From positions 1 to 16,723 of the forward strand of contig JAUZPI010000084.1 in the NCBI GenBank assembly GCA_030706015.1: a stretch of DNA of 16,723 bases. The letters run 5' to 3'. The position numbers and the translations under genes are program-made. The stretch comes from Bacillota bacterium. Lineage in GTDB: Bacteria; Bacillota; Clostridia; Clostridiales; Clostridiaceae. This document shows positions 6,798 through 15,272 of the stretch, piece after piece. The notes beneath the pieces were generated by a model. It ran no database searches and was not told the DNA's origin. It saw only the letters and a list, made by a program, of their open reading frames with translations. Numbering within the stretch: the first letter of the stretch is position 1; each line of letters begins with the position of its first letter.

Positions 6798-8177
6798 GTG
6801 GATTATACATTAAGTCAATTGGAGCAGTGGAGCGAAAAAATTGAGGATATGGCAAAAAGTGTAGGTCTGGATTTTTATCCTCAGGAATTTGATATTATAA
6901 GCTACAATGATATGATTGCATATGAGGTTTACGTTGGTATGCCATCCAGGTACCCACATTGGAGTTTTGGTAAGGCCTATGAAAAGATTAGGACATTGTA
7001 TAAATATAATCTTACAGGGTTACCTTATGAGATGGTTATAAATTCTGATCCTTGCTTAGCATATTTGATGAAAGATAATACTCTCCTCCTTCAAATATTG
7101 ACAATTGCTCACGTGTATGGACATAATGACTTCTTTAAAAATAATAGGCTATTTAAAGAAGGAACGGATGCTGGATATACCCTGGAAATGTTTAAAAATG
7201 ATGCCGACATTATAAGAAGCTATACCAACGATCCTAGTATTGGTTATGAAAATGTTGAAAAGATTTTAAATGCTGCACATGGTATAAAATTACAAACTAA
7301 TAGAACTGTTGGAATGAAAAGTTTAAGCGATGAGGAAATGAAAAAAAAGCTTCTTGCTGAATACAGGCAAAAATGTTCTAGACACAGCATACTAGAAAGG
7401 TATGTTAAAATAGATCCTCCAGATTTAAATAAAATCCCCTTAGAACCTCAAGATGACGTTTTATATTTTATTGCTAACTACGGAGACTTATCAGAATGGG
7501 AAAAAAATATACTTGAGATTGTAAGAAAAGAAACGCGATATTTTATTCCCCAAATTGAGACTAAAATAATGAATGAGGGCTGGGCTAGTTACTGGCACTA
7601 CAACATACTAAAAAAACTAGATCTGGATACAGGCTTATATCTTGAATTTATTAAGAGACATAATGATGTTATAGCTCCACTTGAGGGCAGTATAAATCCT
7701 TATTTCCTAGGCTTCAAGATGTATGAAGATTTAGTTAAAAGATATGGGGAAGAAAAGATATTTGAAGTAAGGATGATGGAGAGAGACGAATCCTTCATCA
7801 GAAGATACTTAACGCAGGAATTATGTACAGAGCTGAATCTCTTTGAATATGTAAAACGAGGCAGCGATTATATTATTAAAGAGGTTTCTGATGATAATGG
7901 CTGGACATATATTAGAAATAATTTAAGCAGTTCTTGCGGAATGGGGATGGTTCCTCATATACGGGTTGTAGATATGTCGAGAACAGATAAGACCCTTACT
8001 CTTGAACATGTGTATGATGGAAGAGAATTAAATTTAGTTTATGCTGAAGAAACACTAAAATATATAGTTGATTTATGGGGGCATAAAGTTATGCTAAAGA
8101 CTAAGTTAAACGGCAAAGAGGCAATAATAGGATGCGATGAATATAAGAGAGTAAGCAGAACTCAAACCTACGTATAA
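6798..8177 (+). CDS. spoVR: SpoVR family protein
   Basis: A 459-residue protein of normal SpoVR/YcgB length. It starts at a GTG (6798) with a strong AGGAGGGG site at 6781-6788 that overlaps the yhbH stop codon. Family hallmarks are HVYGHNDFF (105-113) and NEGWASYWH (259-267). The His/Asp/Glu-rich character of these motifs is suggestive of a metal site, but no biochemical activity is established for the family as far as I know. In Bacillus subtilis SpoVR is linked to spore cortex formation; in enterobacteria the homologue belongs to a stress-induced set with YeaG and YeaH. It is the last gene of the operon, followed 8 bases after its stop by a terminator. Confidence 0.94.
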   Translation: MDYTLSQLEQWSEKIEDMAKSVGLDFYPQEFDIISYNDMIAYEVYVGMPSRYPHWSFGKAYEKIRTLYKYNLTGLPYEMVINSDPCLAYLMKDNTLLLQILTIAHVYGHNDFFKNNRLFKEGTDAGYTLEMFKNDADIIRSYTNDPSIGYENVEKILNAAHGIKLQTNRTVGMKSLSDEEMKKKLLAEYRQKCSRHSILERYVKIDPPDLNKIPLEPQDDVLYFIANYGDLSEWEKNILEIVRKETRYFIPQIETKIMNEGWASYWHYNILKKLDLDTGLYLEFIKRHNDVIAPLEGSINPYFLGFKMYEDLVKRYGEEKIFEVRMMERDESFIRRYLTQELCTELNLFEYVKRGSDYIIKEVSDDNGWTYIRNNLSSSCGMGMVPHIRVVDMSRTDKTLTLEHVYDGRELNLVYAEETLKYIVDLWGHKVMLKTKLNGKEAIIGCDEYKRVSRTQTYV

Positions 8178-8185
8178 ATATTTGA

Positions 8186-8228
8186 AAAGCGGCACCAGAA
8201 GAGGATTCTGGCGTCGCTTTAATTTTTT
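8186..8228 (+). terminator. Rho-independent terminator of the prkA operon
   Basis: A 15-position stem (8186-8200 with 8206-8220), interrupted by one G-T wobble and one A-C mismatch, is closed by a GAGGA loop and followed by AATTTTTT. It starts 8 bases after the spoVR stop. Confidence 0.88.
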
Positions 8229-8309
8229 GAAAAATGTATATTAGCTTGTCTATTTAAACTTTTAGAAACATATATTTTACAGTAGAAATAAAAATTATAT
8301 GTATAAGTT

Positions 8310-8339
8310 TAAAATATTTCAAATATTCATAATATTTTA
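8310..8339. repeat. AT-only 9-bp inverted repeat upstream of the hydrogenase promoter
   Basis: TAAAATATT (8310-8318) and AATATTTTA (8331-8339) form a perfect dyad with a 12-base gap, just upstream of the likely -10 box at 8352. It could be an operator or upstream activating element, but arms made only of A and T have a fair chance of arising randomly here. Confidence 0.3.
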
Positions 8340-8351
8340 CAGGAATGTGTA

Positions 8352-8357
8352 TATAAT
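8352..8357 (+). promoter_or_regulatory. Likely -10 box of the hydrogenase operon
   Basis: A perfect TATAAT lies 42 bases before the first ATG. No good -35 box is seen at 16-18 bases upstream (the sequence there reads about ATAATA), so the promoter may depend on an activator or on upstream AT-rich DNA. Transcription would start near 8364, inside the candidate Rex site. Confidence 0.5.
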
Positions 8358-8362
8358 TAATT

Positions 8363-8380
8363 ATGTTAAAACATTAACGC
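8363..8380. promoter_or_regulatory. Candidate Rex (NADH/NAD-sensing repressor) operator
   Basis: ATGTTAAAACATTAACGC matches the clostridial Rex pattern TTGTTAA-N4-TTAACAA at 11 of 14 specified positions, with a perfect GTTAA-N4-TTAAC core. It sits directly after the TATAAT at 8352-8357, over the expected transcription start, an effective place for a repressor. Rex is known to control fermentation genes in clostridia, so NADH-responsive control of this operon is sensible. No rex gene is in the window. Confidence 0.6.
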
Positions 8381-8398
8381 AAAAGGGGGTATATTCCA

Positions 8399-8878
8399 AT
8401 GTGCGTAAATAAGTCCATAGAAGAAAAGTATAATGAACTAGGAAATTTTATAAATAATCTCCATGAGAAGGAGGGAGCACTAATTCAAGTACTCCATAAG
8501 GCTCAAGATATTTTTGGATATCTCTCTAAAGAGGTGCAGGTGTTTGTTGCTGAAAAACTTAATGTTCCTGTATCTAAGGTATATGGGGTTGTAACATTCT
8601 ATTCCTATTTTACCATGGAGCCATCAGGAAAATATGTAATCAATGTTTGTATGGGAACAGCTTGTTTTGTGAGAGGAGCAGCAGAGGTTTTGGAGGAGTT
8701 TCAAAACAAATTAAAAATAAAGGTTGGTGAAAGTACTTCTGATGGTAAATATACTCTCCAAGTTCTCAGGTGTGTTGGAGCATGTGGTTTGGCTCCAGTA
8801 GTTACTGTTAATGACAAAGTATATGGACATTTTACCAAGGATCAGGTTGGTAAATTAATAGAGGAATACAGCGAATAG
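8399..8878 (+). CDS. hydC: NuoE-like [2Fe-2S] subunit of trimeric [FeFe]-hydrogenase (HydC/HndA type)
   Basis: A 159-residue thioredoxin-like ferredoxin subunit of the complex I 24-kDa (NuoE) family, usual length. The ATG at 8399 follows AAAGGGGG about 9 bases upstream. A helical N-terminal domain (about 1-75, with the family motif VYGVVTFYSYF at 61-71) precedes the [2Fe-2S] fold. The four cluster ligands are C84 and C89 (CMGTAC) and C125 and C129 (CVGAC). The subunit passes electrons between NuoF-like flavoprotein and further Fe-S clusters on the cytoplasmic side. It is the first gene of a three-gene operon ending in an [FeFe]-hydrogenase, which excludes respiratory complex I and favours a HydABC or Hnd type enzyme. 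A formate-dehydrogenase-linked variant is possible, but no such gene is adjacent. Confidence 0.93.
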   Translation: MCVNKSIEEKYNELGNFINNLHEKEGALIQVLHKAQDIFGYLSKEVQVFVAEKLNVPVSKVYGVVTFYSYFTMEPSGKYVINVCMGTACFVRGAAEVLEEFQNKLKIKVGESTSDGKYTLQVLRCVGACGLAPVVTVNDKVYGHFTKDQVGKLIEEYSE

Positions 8879-8889
8879 GAGGGATAGCC

Positions 8890-10785
8890 GTGAATAGAAT
8901 AAGTTCTCTAGAAGAATTGGTAAAAGCTCATGAAAAATATATAGAACTATTGAATATCAGGAAAATTTCACATCAGGATGAAGTAAAGGTTGAGGGACAA
9001 AGATGTAAAAGAGAGGTAATGATATGTGGTGGAACTGGCTGCAAATCATCTCGAAGTGATGAGATATTAGCAAATCTAAATAACGAAATACAGAAGATAG
9101 GGCTAGCTGATCAGGTAAAGGTATCCATAACAGGATGTTTTGGTTTTTGTGAAAGAGGACCTATAGTAAAGATAAGTCCTGACAATGCATTCTATGTTAA
9201 AGTTAAGCCAGAAGATGTTCATGAAATAGTAAATGAACATCTGTTAAAAGGAAATATAGTTGAAAGACTTTTATATGAAGAACCTACCGTAAAGAAGAAA
9301 GTGAAAAGACAGGATGAAATGTCCTTTTATAAAAAACAAATTAGGATTGCTCTTAGAAACTGCGGCTTAATAAATCCAGAAGATATAAGAGAGTCAATTG
9401 GAGCTAATGGGTACTTAGCCTTAGGAAAAGTATTAACCGAGATGACCCCTGAAAATGTTATAGAACTTATTTCAAGCTCAGGTCTTAGAGGAAGAGGAGG
9501 AGGCGGTTTTTCAACTGGTCAGAAATGGTCCTTTGGCAGAATGTATGAAAGCAGTGAAAAATACATTATTTGCAATGCTGATGAGGGAGATCCAGGTGCT
9601 TTTATGGATCGTTCTATACTTGAAGGAGATCCAAACAGCGTTATAGAAGGTATGGCGATAGCAGGGTACGCAATAGGAGCTTCAAAAGGATATATTTATA
9701 TAAGAGCAGAGTATCCTCTTGCCATAGGCAGATTAAAAATAGCGATAGAAGAGGCAAGGGCATGTGGATTACTAGGAAAAAATATTCTAGAAACCGGATT
9801 TGATTTTGATTTGGAACTAAAGTATGGTGCTGGAGCTTTCGTATGCGGAGAGGAAACTGCGTTGATACATTCAATAGAAGGCTGTAGAGGGGAGCCAACT
9901 AACAAACCACCTTTTCCTGCACAAAGCGGCTTATGGAATAAGCCTACCTGTGTAAACAACGTAGAAACCCTTGCAAATGTACCTGCTGTAATAATGAAGG
10001 GTGCTGAATGGTATAGTTCAATAGGTACTGAAAAGTCAAAGGGAACTAAGGTTTTTGCTCTGGCAGGAAAAATCAATAACGTAGGGCTTGTAGAAGTTCC
10101 TATGGGTACCACCTTAAGAGAAATAATATACGATATAGGTGGGGGCATAAAGAACGGTAGAAAATTTAAAGCAGTTCAGACAGGTGGTCCTTCAGGCGGA
10201 TGTATACCTGCTGCATACTTAGATTCCCCTATAGATTATGAATCCTTAATTAAGATAGGTTCTATGATGGGATCAGGCGGAATGATAGTAATGGATGAAG
10301 ATAATTGTATGGTAGACATAGCTAAGTTTTACTTGGAATTTACTGTGGATGAGTCTTGTGGAAAATGTACACCATGCAGGGTAGGTAATAAGCGATTATT
10401 AGAGATACTAACAAAGATAACAAATGGAAAGGGAACAGAGAAGGACTTGGCTGACCTTAAGGAATTGGCAGAAACAATAAAAGATACTTCATTATGTGGA
10501 CTAGGCCAATCTGCTCCAAATCCAGTTCTGAGTACTATGAAATACTTCATGGATGAATATGAGGCTCATGTAAAGGAGAAGAGATGTCCATCAGGAGTAT
10601 GTAAAAAATTAATGAGATATGAAGTTAGCGATAAATGTATCGGATGTACAAAATGTGCAAGAGGCTGTCCTGTTTCATGCATTGCAGGTAAGGTTAAGGA
10701 GAGACACAATATTAATCAAGATAAATGTATAAAATGCGGCGCTTGTTACAGTTCTTGTCCAATAGGCGCTATTGTAAGAGGTTAG
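8890..10785 (+). CDS. hydB: NuoF-like flavoprotein subunit of trimeric [FeFe]-hydrogenase (HydB/HndC type)
   Basis: A 631-residue NAD(P)H-binding subunit. The start is GTG 8890 with a GGAGGGA site; the gap to the previous gene is 11 bases. An N-terminal thioredoxin-like [2Fe-2S] domain (C46, C51, C83, C87) is followed by the NuoF core: the FMN/NAD loop GRGGGGFSTGQKW (201-213) and NADEGDPGAFMDR (229-241). The [4Fe-4S] N3-type ligands are C490, C493, C496 and C536. A C566/C571 pair precedes a C-terminal two-cluster ferredoxin domain (C583, C586, C589, C593 and C613, C616, C619, C623). This full set of extra domains is that of HydB in electron-bifurcating hydrogenases of Thermotoga, Acetobacterium and clostridia, where NAD(P)H and reduced ferredoxin are jointly oxidised to make H2, or the reverse. 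Bifurcation is inferred from domain make-up. Confidence 0.94.
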   Translation: MNRISSLEELVKAHEKYIELLNIRKISHQDEVKVEGQRCKREVMICGGTGCKSSRSDEILANLNNEIQKIGLADQVKVSITGCFGFCERGPIVKISPDNAFYVKVKPEDVHEIVNEHLLKGNIVERLLYEEPTVKKKVKRQDEMSFYKKQIRIALRNCGLINPEDIRESIGANGYLALGKVLTEMTPENVIELISSSGLRGRGGGGFSTGQKWSFGRMYESSEKYIICNADEGDPGAFMDRSILEGDPNSVIEGMAIAGYAIGASKGYIYIRAEYPLAIGRLKIAIEEARACGLLGKNILETGFDFDLELKYGAGAFVCGEETALIHSIEGCRGEPTNKPPFPAQSGLWNKPTCVNNVETLANVPAVIMKGAEWYSSIGTEKSKGTKVFALAGKINNVGLVEVPMGTTLREIIYDIGGGIKNGRKFKAVQTGGPSGGCIPAAYLDSPIDYESLIKIGSMMGSGGMIVMDEDNCMVDIAKFYLEFTVDESCGKCTPCRVGNKRLLEILTKITNGKGTEKDLADLKELAETIKDTSLCGLGQSAPNPVLSTMKYFMDEYEAHVKEKRCPSGVCKKLMRYEVSDKCIGCTKCARGCPVSCIAGKVKERHNINQDKCIKCGACYSSCPIGAIVRG

Positions 10786-10790
10786 GGAAA

Positions 10791-10796
10791 GAGGTG
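10791..10796 (+). promoter_or_regulatory. Ribosome binding site that fixes the TTG start of hydA
   Basis: GAGGTG lies 7 bases before TTG 10804. No in-frame ATG or GTG exists nearby, and the first residues after the TTG align with the start of the [2Fe-2S] fold, so this rare start codon is the supported choice. Confidence 0.75.
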
Positions 10797-10803
10797 AAAG
10801 GCT

Positions 10804-12525
10804 TTGGGCTTAATAACACTAACAATAAACAATAAACAAATACAAGTGGAGCCGGGAACTACAATATTGGAGGCAGCAAGAACTCTGAATATAGAAATTC
10901 CTACACTGTGTTATCTAAGATTACATGATCATGAAACCGTTAATAATCCAGGTTCCTGCAGAGTGTGTATGGTAGAGGTAGAAGGTAGAAGAAATTTGGC
11001 ACCAGCATGTTCTACCCCTGTATCTAATAATATGGTAATAAGAACCAATTCCATAAGAGCAATAAAGGCTAGAAGAAATGTAGTAGAGCTTCTTTTGTCA
11101 GACCATCCTCAGAATTGTCTCCTATGCGAAAAAAACACTAACTGCGAATTGCAGAAATTAGCTGCAGATATGGGAATTAGACAAATGAAGTACAGAGGAG
11201 AGATGTCTACCTATCCTAGGGATACCTCAAGTTATTCTATTGTTAGAGATTTGGATAAATGTATTTTATGCAGAAGATGTGAAACAGTATGCAGCAAAAT
11301 CCAAACTGTCTCAGTTTTATCTCCAGTAAATAGAGGATTTAATACAGTTATATCTCCAGCATTTGCACTTCCAATGACTGAAACCAATTGTACCTTCTGC
11401 GGGCAATGTGTGTCAGTATGTCCTACAGGAGCATTAACAGAGGTAAATAATACATCATTAATTTGGGATGCGCTAAATGACCTTGACAAAGTGGTTGTAG
11501 TTCAAACAGCCCCAGCTGTAAGGGCAGCTTTGGGAGAGGAATTCGGTATAGAACCTGGTACCTCTGTCACTGGAAAGATGGTTTCAGCTTTACGCGCACT
11601 TGGATTTTACAAGGTATTTGATACTGATTTTGCAGCAGATTTAACTATAATGGAAGAAGCAAGTGAGCTTATGCATAGACTTGAACATGGTGGAAGACTT
11701 CCTATGCTCACTAGCTGCTGCCCAGGATGGATTAATTTCTTTGAACATGAATTTGGTGATCTTTTAGATATACCATCTAGCTGCAAATCCCCACAGCAGA
11801 TGTTTGGAGCGATAGCGAAAACCTACTTAGCAGAAAAAATGAACATATCTCCTGAAAAGTTAGTGGTGGTATCTGTAATGCCATGTCTTGCTAAGAAATA
11901 TGAGGCTGCAAGAGAAGAAATGGGTAAAGATGTGGATATTGTTATCAGTACAAGAGAATTGGCTAAGATGATAAAAGAAGCAGGAATTGATTTTGCTTCG
12001 TTAGATGATGGCGCATATGACAGACCTCTTGGTCAATCTACAGGAGCAGCGGTGATATTCGGAGTATCTGGAGGGGTAATGGAGGCAGCTCTTCGTACAG
12101 CCTATGAATGGATTACTAAAGAAGAGCTTGCCAACGTTGAATTTCAGGCAGTAAGAGGTCTTAATGGAATAAAAGAGGCATCAATTAACTTGAAAGGTAC
12201 AGAAATAAAGGTGGCAATTGCCAATGGCTTGGGAAACGCTAGAAAGCTTTTAAATGATATAAGATCAGGAAAAAATAATTATCATATGATCGAGATCATG
12301 GCATGTCCTGGTGGATGCATCGATGGTGGAGGGCAGCCTTATATACATGGGAAATATGAAATTTTGCAGAAAAGGATGGAAGGCATATATAATGAGGATA
12401 GGAGTATGAGTATAAGAAAGTCCCATGAAAATCCTGATATTGTAGCACTATACGAGGAATTTTTGGGTAAGCCATACGGTGAAAAAGCCCATAAACTGCT
12501 GCATACTAAATATGTGCAACGTTAG
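10804..12525 (+). CDS. hydA: [FeFe]-hydrogenase catalytic subunit HydA
   Basis: A 573-residue enzyme, almost the length of the Clostridium pasteurianum CpI enzyme, making or consuming H2. Order of parts: N-terminal [2Fe-2S] domain (C36, C52, C55, C69), a His-ligated [4Fe-4S] site (H101, C105, C108, C114), a two-cluster ferredoxin domain (C153, C156, C159, C163; C196, C199, C202, C206), then the H-cluster domain. All three H-cluster signatures are intact: TSCCPGW (303-309), MPCLAKK (359-365) and MACPGGCIDGGGQP (499-512). The probable proton-relay cysteine is C305 and the cluster ligands are C306, C361, C501 and C505. There is no C-terminal [2Fe-2S] extension of the Thermotoga kind. The NuoE and NuoF neighbours, 18 bases upstream, make this the catalytic part of a trimeric NAD(P)H/ferredoxin-linked hydrogenase rather than a stand-alone enzyme. 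Translation begins at TTG. Confidence 0.97.
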   Translation: MGLITLTINNKQIQVEPGTTILEAARTLNIEIPTLCYLRLHDHETVNNPGSCRVCMVEVEGRRNLAPACSTPVSNNMVIRTNSIRAIKARRNVVELLLSDHPQNCLLCEKNTNCELQKLAADMGIRQMKYRGEMSTYPRDTSSYSIVRDLDKCILCRRCETVCSKIQTVSVLSPVNRGFNTVISPAFALPMTETNCTFCGQCVSVCPTGALTEVNNTSLIWDALNDLDKVVVVQTAPAVRAALGEEFGIEPGTSVTGKMVSALRALGFYKVFDTDFAADLTIMEEASELMHRLEHGGRLPMLTSCCPGWINFFEHEFGDLLDIPSSCKSPQQMFGAIAKTYLAEKMNISPEKLVVVSVMPCLAKKYEAAREEMGKDVDIVISTRELAKMIKEAGIDFASLDDGAYDRPLGQSTGAAVIFGVSGGVMEAALRTAYEWITKEELANVEFQAVRGLNGIKEASINLKGTEIKVAIANGLGNARKLLNDIRSGKNNYHMIEIMACPGGCIDGGGQPYIHGKYEILQKRMEGIYNEDRSMSIRKSHENPDIVALYEEFLGKPYGEKAHKLLHTKYVQR

Positions 12526-12542
12526 AATTAAACTTTAGTATA

Positions 12543-12578
12543 AAAATAAGCAAGGAATCAAGCATCCTTGCTTATTTT
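12543..12578. terminator. Bidirectional terminator between hydA and the convergent GGDEF-EAL gene
   Basis: A 14-bp perfect stem (12543-12556 with 12565-12578) has an 8-base loop and A/T-rich flanks on both sides. It lies 17 bases after the hydA stop and overlaps the last codons and stop (12558-12560) of the minus-strand gene, so one hairpin can serve both transcripts. Confidence 0.82.
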
Positions 12579-15164
12579 ATATTGAACATTAACTTGTTCA
12601 TTATTTTTTAGCATTTGTTCTAATGCATCAGCAGGGATAGGTTTACTAAACAAATAACCCTGAACTTCATCGCAATCGTGCTCTCTTAAAAATTCCAACT
12701 GCTCTATTGTTTCAACACCTTCAGCAATAACCTGTAAATCCATATTTTTTGATAAACTTATTATACTTTTAACAATGGAGGTATCGGCGGATTTACTAAT
12801 GATATCATCAATAAAGGTTTTATCAATCTTAATTTTATCTATAGGAAAGTTTTTTAGATACATTAATGAAGAATAACCAGTACCAAAATCATCTAAGGCT
12901 AGATTGATTCCCATTTTATTAAGTTTGTTCATTATTATAGTAGATTTTTTAGGATCACTCATAGTAATACTTTCTGTTATTTCTACCTCCAGATATTTAG
13001 GATCTAGAGAGGTCTCTTTTAAAATCTCTGCAATTACTGTTATTAGGTTTGAGGTTTGAAATTGTTTTGAGGAAATATTAACTGCTACTTTTATAGGAGC
13101 AAGACCTTTATTTTGCCAAATTTTATTTTGTTGGCAGGCTGTACGAACTACCCATTCGCCAATTTGAATTATTAAATTATTTTCCTCAGCAAAAGGAATA
13201 AATTTATTAGGATATATTAATCCCAGCTGAGGATGATTCCACCTTATAAGGGCCTCCACACCAACTATTTTTCCGGTGAATATATTTATTTGAGGCTGAT
13301 AGTGAAGGACAAATTCATTGTTTTTAATGGCTTGTCTTAAACCATCCTGAAGAGATAATTCTTCTAAAGCCTCATCACTAAGTATGGCTTTGTAAAATTG
13401 AAAATTGTTTTTGCCGCGAATTTTAGCTTTATACATGGCTGCATCAGCGTTTTTTAACAAGGTATCATAATCCTGCCCATCTGTAGGATAAATAGATATT
13501 CCAATGCTTGCTGTTATATGAAATATATTATGATTATATTGCCAAGGTTGTTTTATGGTGCGAAGAATATCAGTACATAGCTTACATATTGTCTGTTTTT
13601 TATCAACATTAGGTATAAGTATTGCAAATTCATCTCCGCTGAAACGTGCTAATATACTGTTTTTATCAATTGATGAAGAAAGTCTATATGCAACCTCCTG
13701 CAAAAATAAATCTCCGACTGTATGACCTAATGTATCATTTATAAGCTTAAATTTATCCAAATCCATATACAAAATGCATAATGGATTCTGAGAATCTTTG
13801 TTAAGACCCAAATGCTTATTAAGTTCATTAACAAACATTATTCTATTGGGTAAATTAGTTAATTGATCAGTATAAGCAAGTGAAATAACCCTTTCTTCAG
13901 CTTCCTTCTGTTCTGTAATATCAATTGAAATACCAACTAATCCCTTTACTCTACCATACTTGTCAAAGTACGGGGCCTTTGATTCCGAAAGCCATACGCT
14001 TTTTCCTTCAGTATCAACGAAATTAATTATTTTGTTTAATATTGGTAACTTTGATTTTAAAACTCCTGTATCTTCATTATACATTTGTTCTGCTAGGTCT
14101 ACAGGGAAATGATCAAAATCTTCGCTTCCAATTAACTCTTTCTCCGAAATATTTAATTTATCATAAAACATTTTATTGCCACCAATATACCGAAGATTAC
14201 TATCCTTAAAGTATACTACACATGGAATGGTATCAAGCAGAACTTTCTGCCTGGCACTGGGACCTACTACGTATTTTGTTAAAAGCCACAGTATTAAAAT
14301 AGTAAATGTTGTACAGGTTATTGATAATAATATGATGAAGTAACGTCTGCCTATTTCACCTTCAATATATATATTTCTGGGTATGGTGGTTTTTAGTACC
14401 AATCTTGGTGAGCCATTTATGTCCTTTATAATCGTATATCCTACTATAGTACGAGCATCAATTTTATTGATAATGTTTTTTTGACCAGTAGCATTATAGG
14501 AACCTATTGCTGCTATATTTGTTTTTGTTTTAGGAGTATTAAAATCAAACCAAGTGATAGGGAGTTCTGTTACTTGTGAAAGATGCTTAACTAGTTGAGT
14601 ATCTAAATATTTAGCAACAATGACCTTTCCAACTATAGGACCTTTAAAGGTACTTGTAATAACAGGTTTACAGGATATAAGTAAAGGATCTTCAGGGAGC
14701 ATTATTATACCCGATAGTTTGCTGTTAGTATCATCATCTAATTTAAAGTTGTTTGAAGAAATCATATTTTGTAAGCTCTTAGGAACAGTTATACCTTTGC
14801 CTTCATTAAAGTCATAACCTTTTTCAAATTTTATGTTATTTTGATTGTCCAATATAATAATAAAATTTACTTTTAGGTTAATAAAGGTATCGTCCATAAG
14901 GTTCTTTGTTATAAATTCATCATTGGGTTTTTTTACGAAGGTATAGGTATCATCCCATGCTGACCAATCAGTATTAATGGCATCCAATAAAGATTCCTCT
15001 TTCTCTAGGGCATTAGTAACTCTTAACATGTCCTGGTTTATATTTTTATCCTCCAGTATGGAAAATCTCTTATAAAATATGTTTTCAGTGAAGATAAACA
15101 CGGCAACCATCAAGGCTATAACCATGGAACCGATAATTATTATAACCTTTTTTGTAATAGACAT
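12558..15164 (-). CDS. CHASE4-PAS-GGDEF-EAL membrane cyclic-di-GMP enzyme
   Basis: An 868-residue membrane sensor. The ATG at 15164 follows AAGGAGAG with an 8-base spacer. A first membrane segment (about 6-27) and a second (about 274-296) flank an external domain of the CHASE4 type, recognisable by the N-terminal motif DWSAWDDTY (66-74). A PAS domain (about 303-420) ends in the usual DITEQK junction. The GGDEF domain (about 425-592) reads RFSGDEF, with SGDEF at 509-513; Ser in the first place is tolerated in some active cyclases. No RxxD inhibitory site is seen. The EAL domain (about 605-850) is complete: E637-A638-L639, N696, E728, D758-D759, K779, E815. Either synthesis or breakdown of cyclic di-GMP is possible, breakdown being better supported. 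It lies 108 bases after the phosphatase gene on the same strand, with no clear terminator between, so it may share its transcript. Confidence 0.92.
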   Translation of the reverse strand: MSITKKVIIIIGSMVIALMVAVFIFTENIFYKRFSILEDKNINQDMLRVTNALEKEESLLDAINTDWSAWDDTYTFVKKPNDEFITKNLMDDTFINLKVNFIIILDNQNNIKFEKGYDFNEGKGITVPKSLQNMISSNNFKLDDDTNSKLSGIIMLPEDPLLISCKPVITSTFKGPIVGKVIVAKYLDTQLVKHLSQVTELPITWFDFNTPKTKTNIAAIGSYNATGQKNIINKIDARTIVGYTIIKDINGSPRLVLKTTIPRNIYIEGEIGRRYFIILLSITCTTFTILILWLLTKYVVGPSARQKVLLDTIPCVVYFKDSNLRYIGGNKMFYDKLNISEKELIGSEDFDHFPVDLAEQMYNEDTGVLKSKLPILNKIINFVDTEGKSVWLSESKAPYFDKYGRVKGLVGISIDITEQKEAEERVISLAYTDQLTNLPNRIMFVNELNKHLGLNKDSQNPLCILYMDLDKFKLINDTLGHTVGDLFLQEVAYRLSSSIDKNSILARFSGDEFAILIPNVDKKQTICKLCTDILRTIKQPWQYNHNIFHITASIGISIYPTDGQDYDTLLKNADAAMYKAKIRGKNNFQFYKAILSDEALEELSLQDGLRQAIKNNEFVLHYQPQINIFTGKIVGVEALIRWNHPQLGLIYPNKFIPFAEENNLIIQIGEWVVRTACQQNKIWQNKGLAPIKVAVNISSKQFQTSNLITVIAEILKETSLDPKYLEVEITESITMSDPKKSTIIMNKLNKMGINLALDDFGTGYSSLMYLKNFPIDKIKIDKTFIDDIISKSADTSIVKSIISLSKNMDLQVIAEGVETIEQLEFLREHDCDEVQGYLFSKPIPADALEQMLKNNEQVNVQYKISKDA

Positions 15165-15272
15165 AAAAACAACTCTCCTTAATTATTGCTAACAGTAGCT
15201 GCTCATTAATAAAGCAGTATAATTAATTTTATGTTCTAAAGGAGACTATATTACTAAGTTTTTTACAGTTAA

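Noticed and set aside
9641..10550. Minus-strand open frames opposite the NuoF-like gene
   Set aside because: They lie entirely inside a well-recognised gene, overlap one another and lack ribosome sites.
8399..12525. Fragment of respiratory complex I (nuoE-nuoF-nuoG)
   Set aside because: The third gene carries all three H-cluster signatures and no NuoG-specific features, and no membrane subunits follow.
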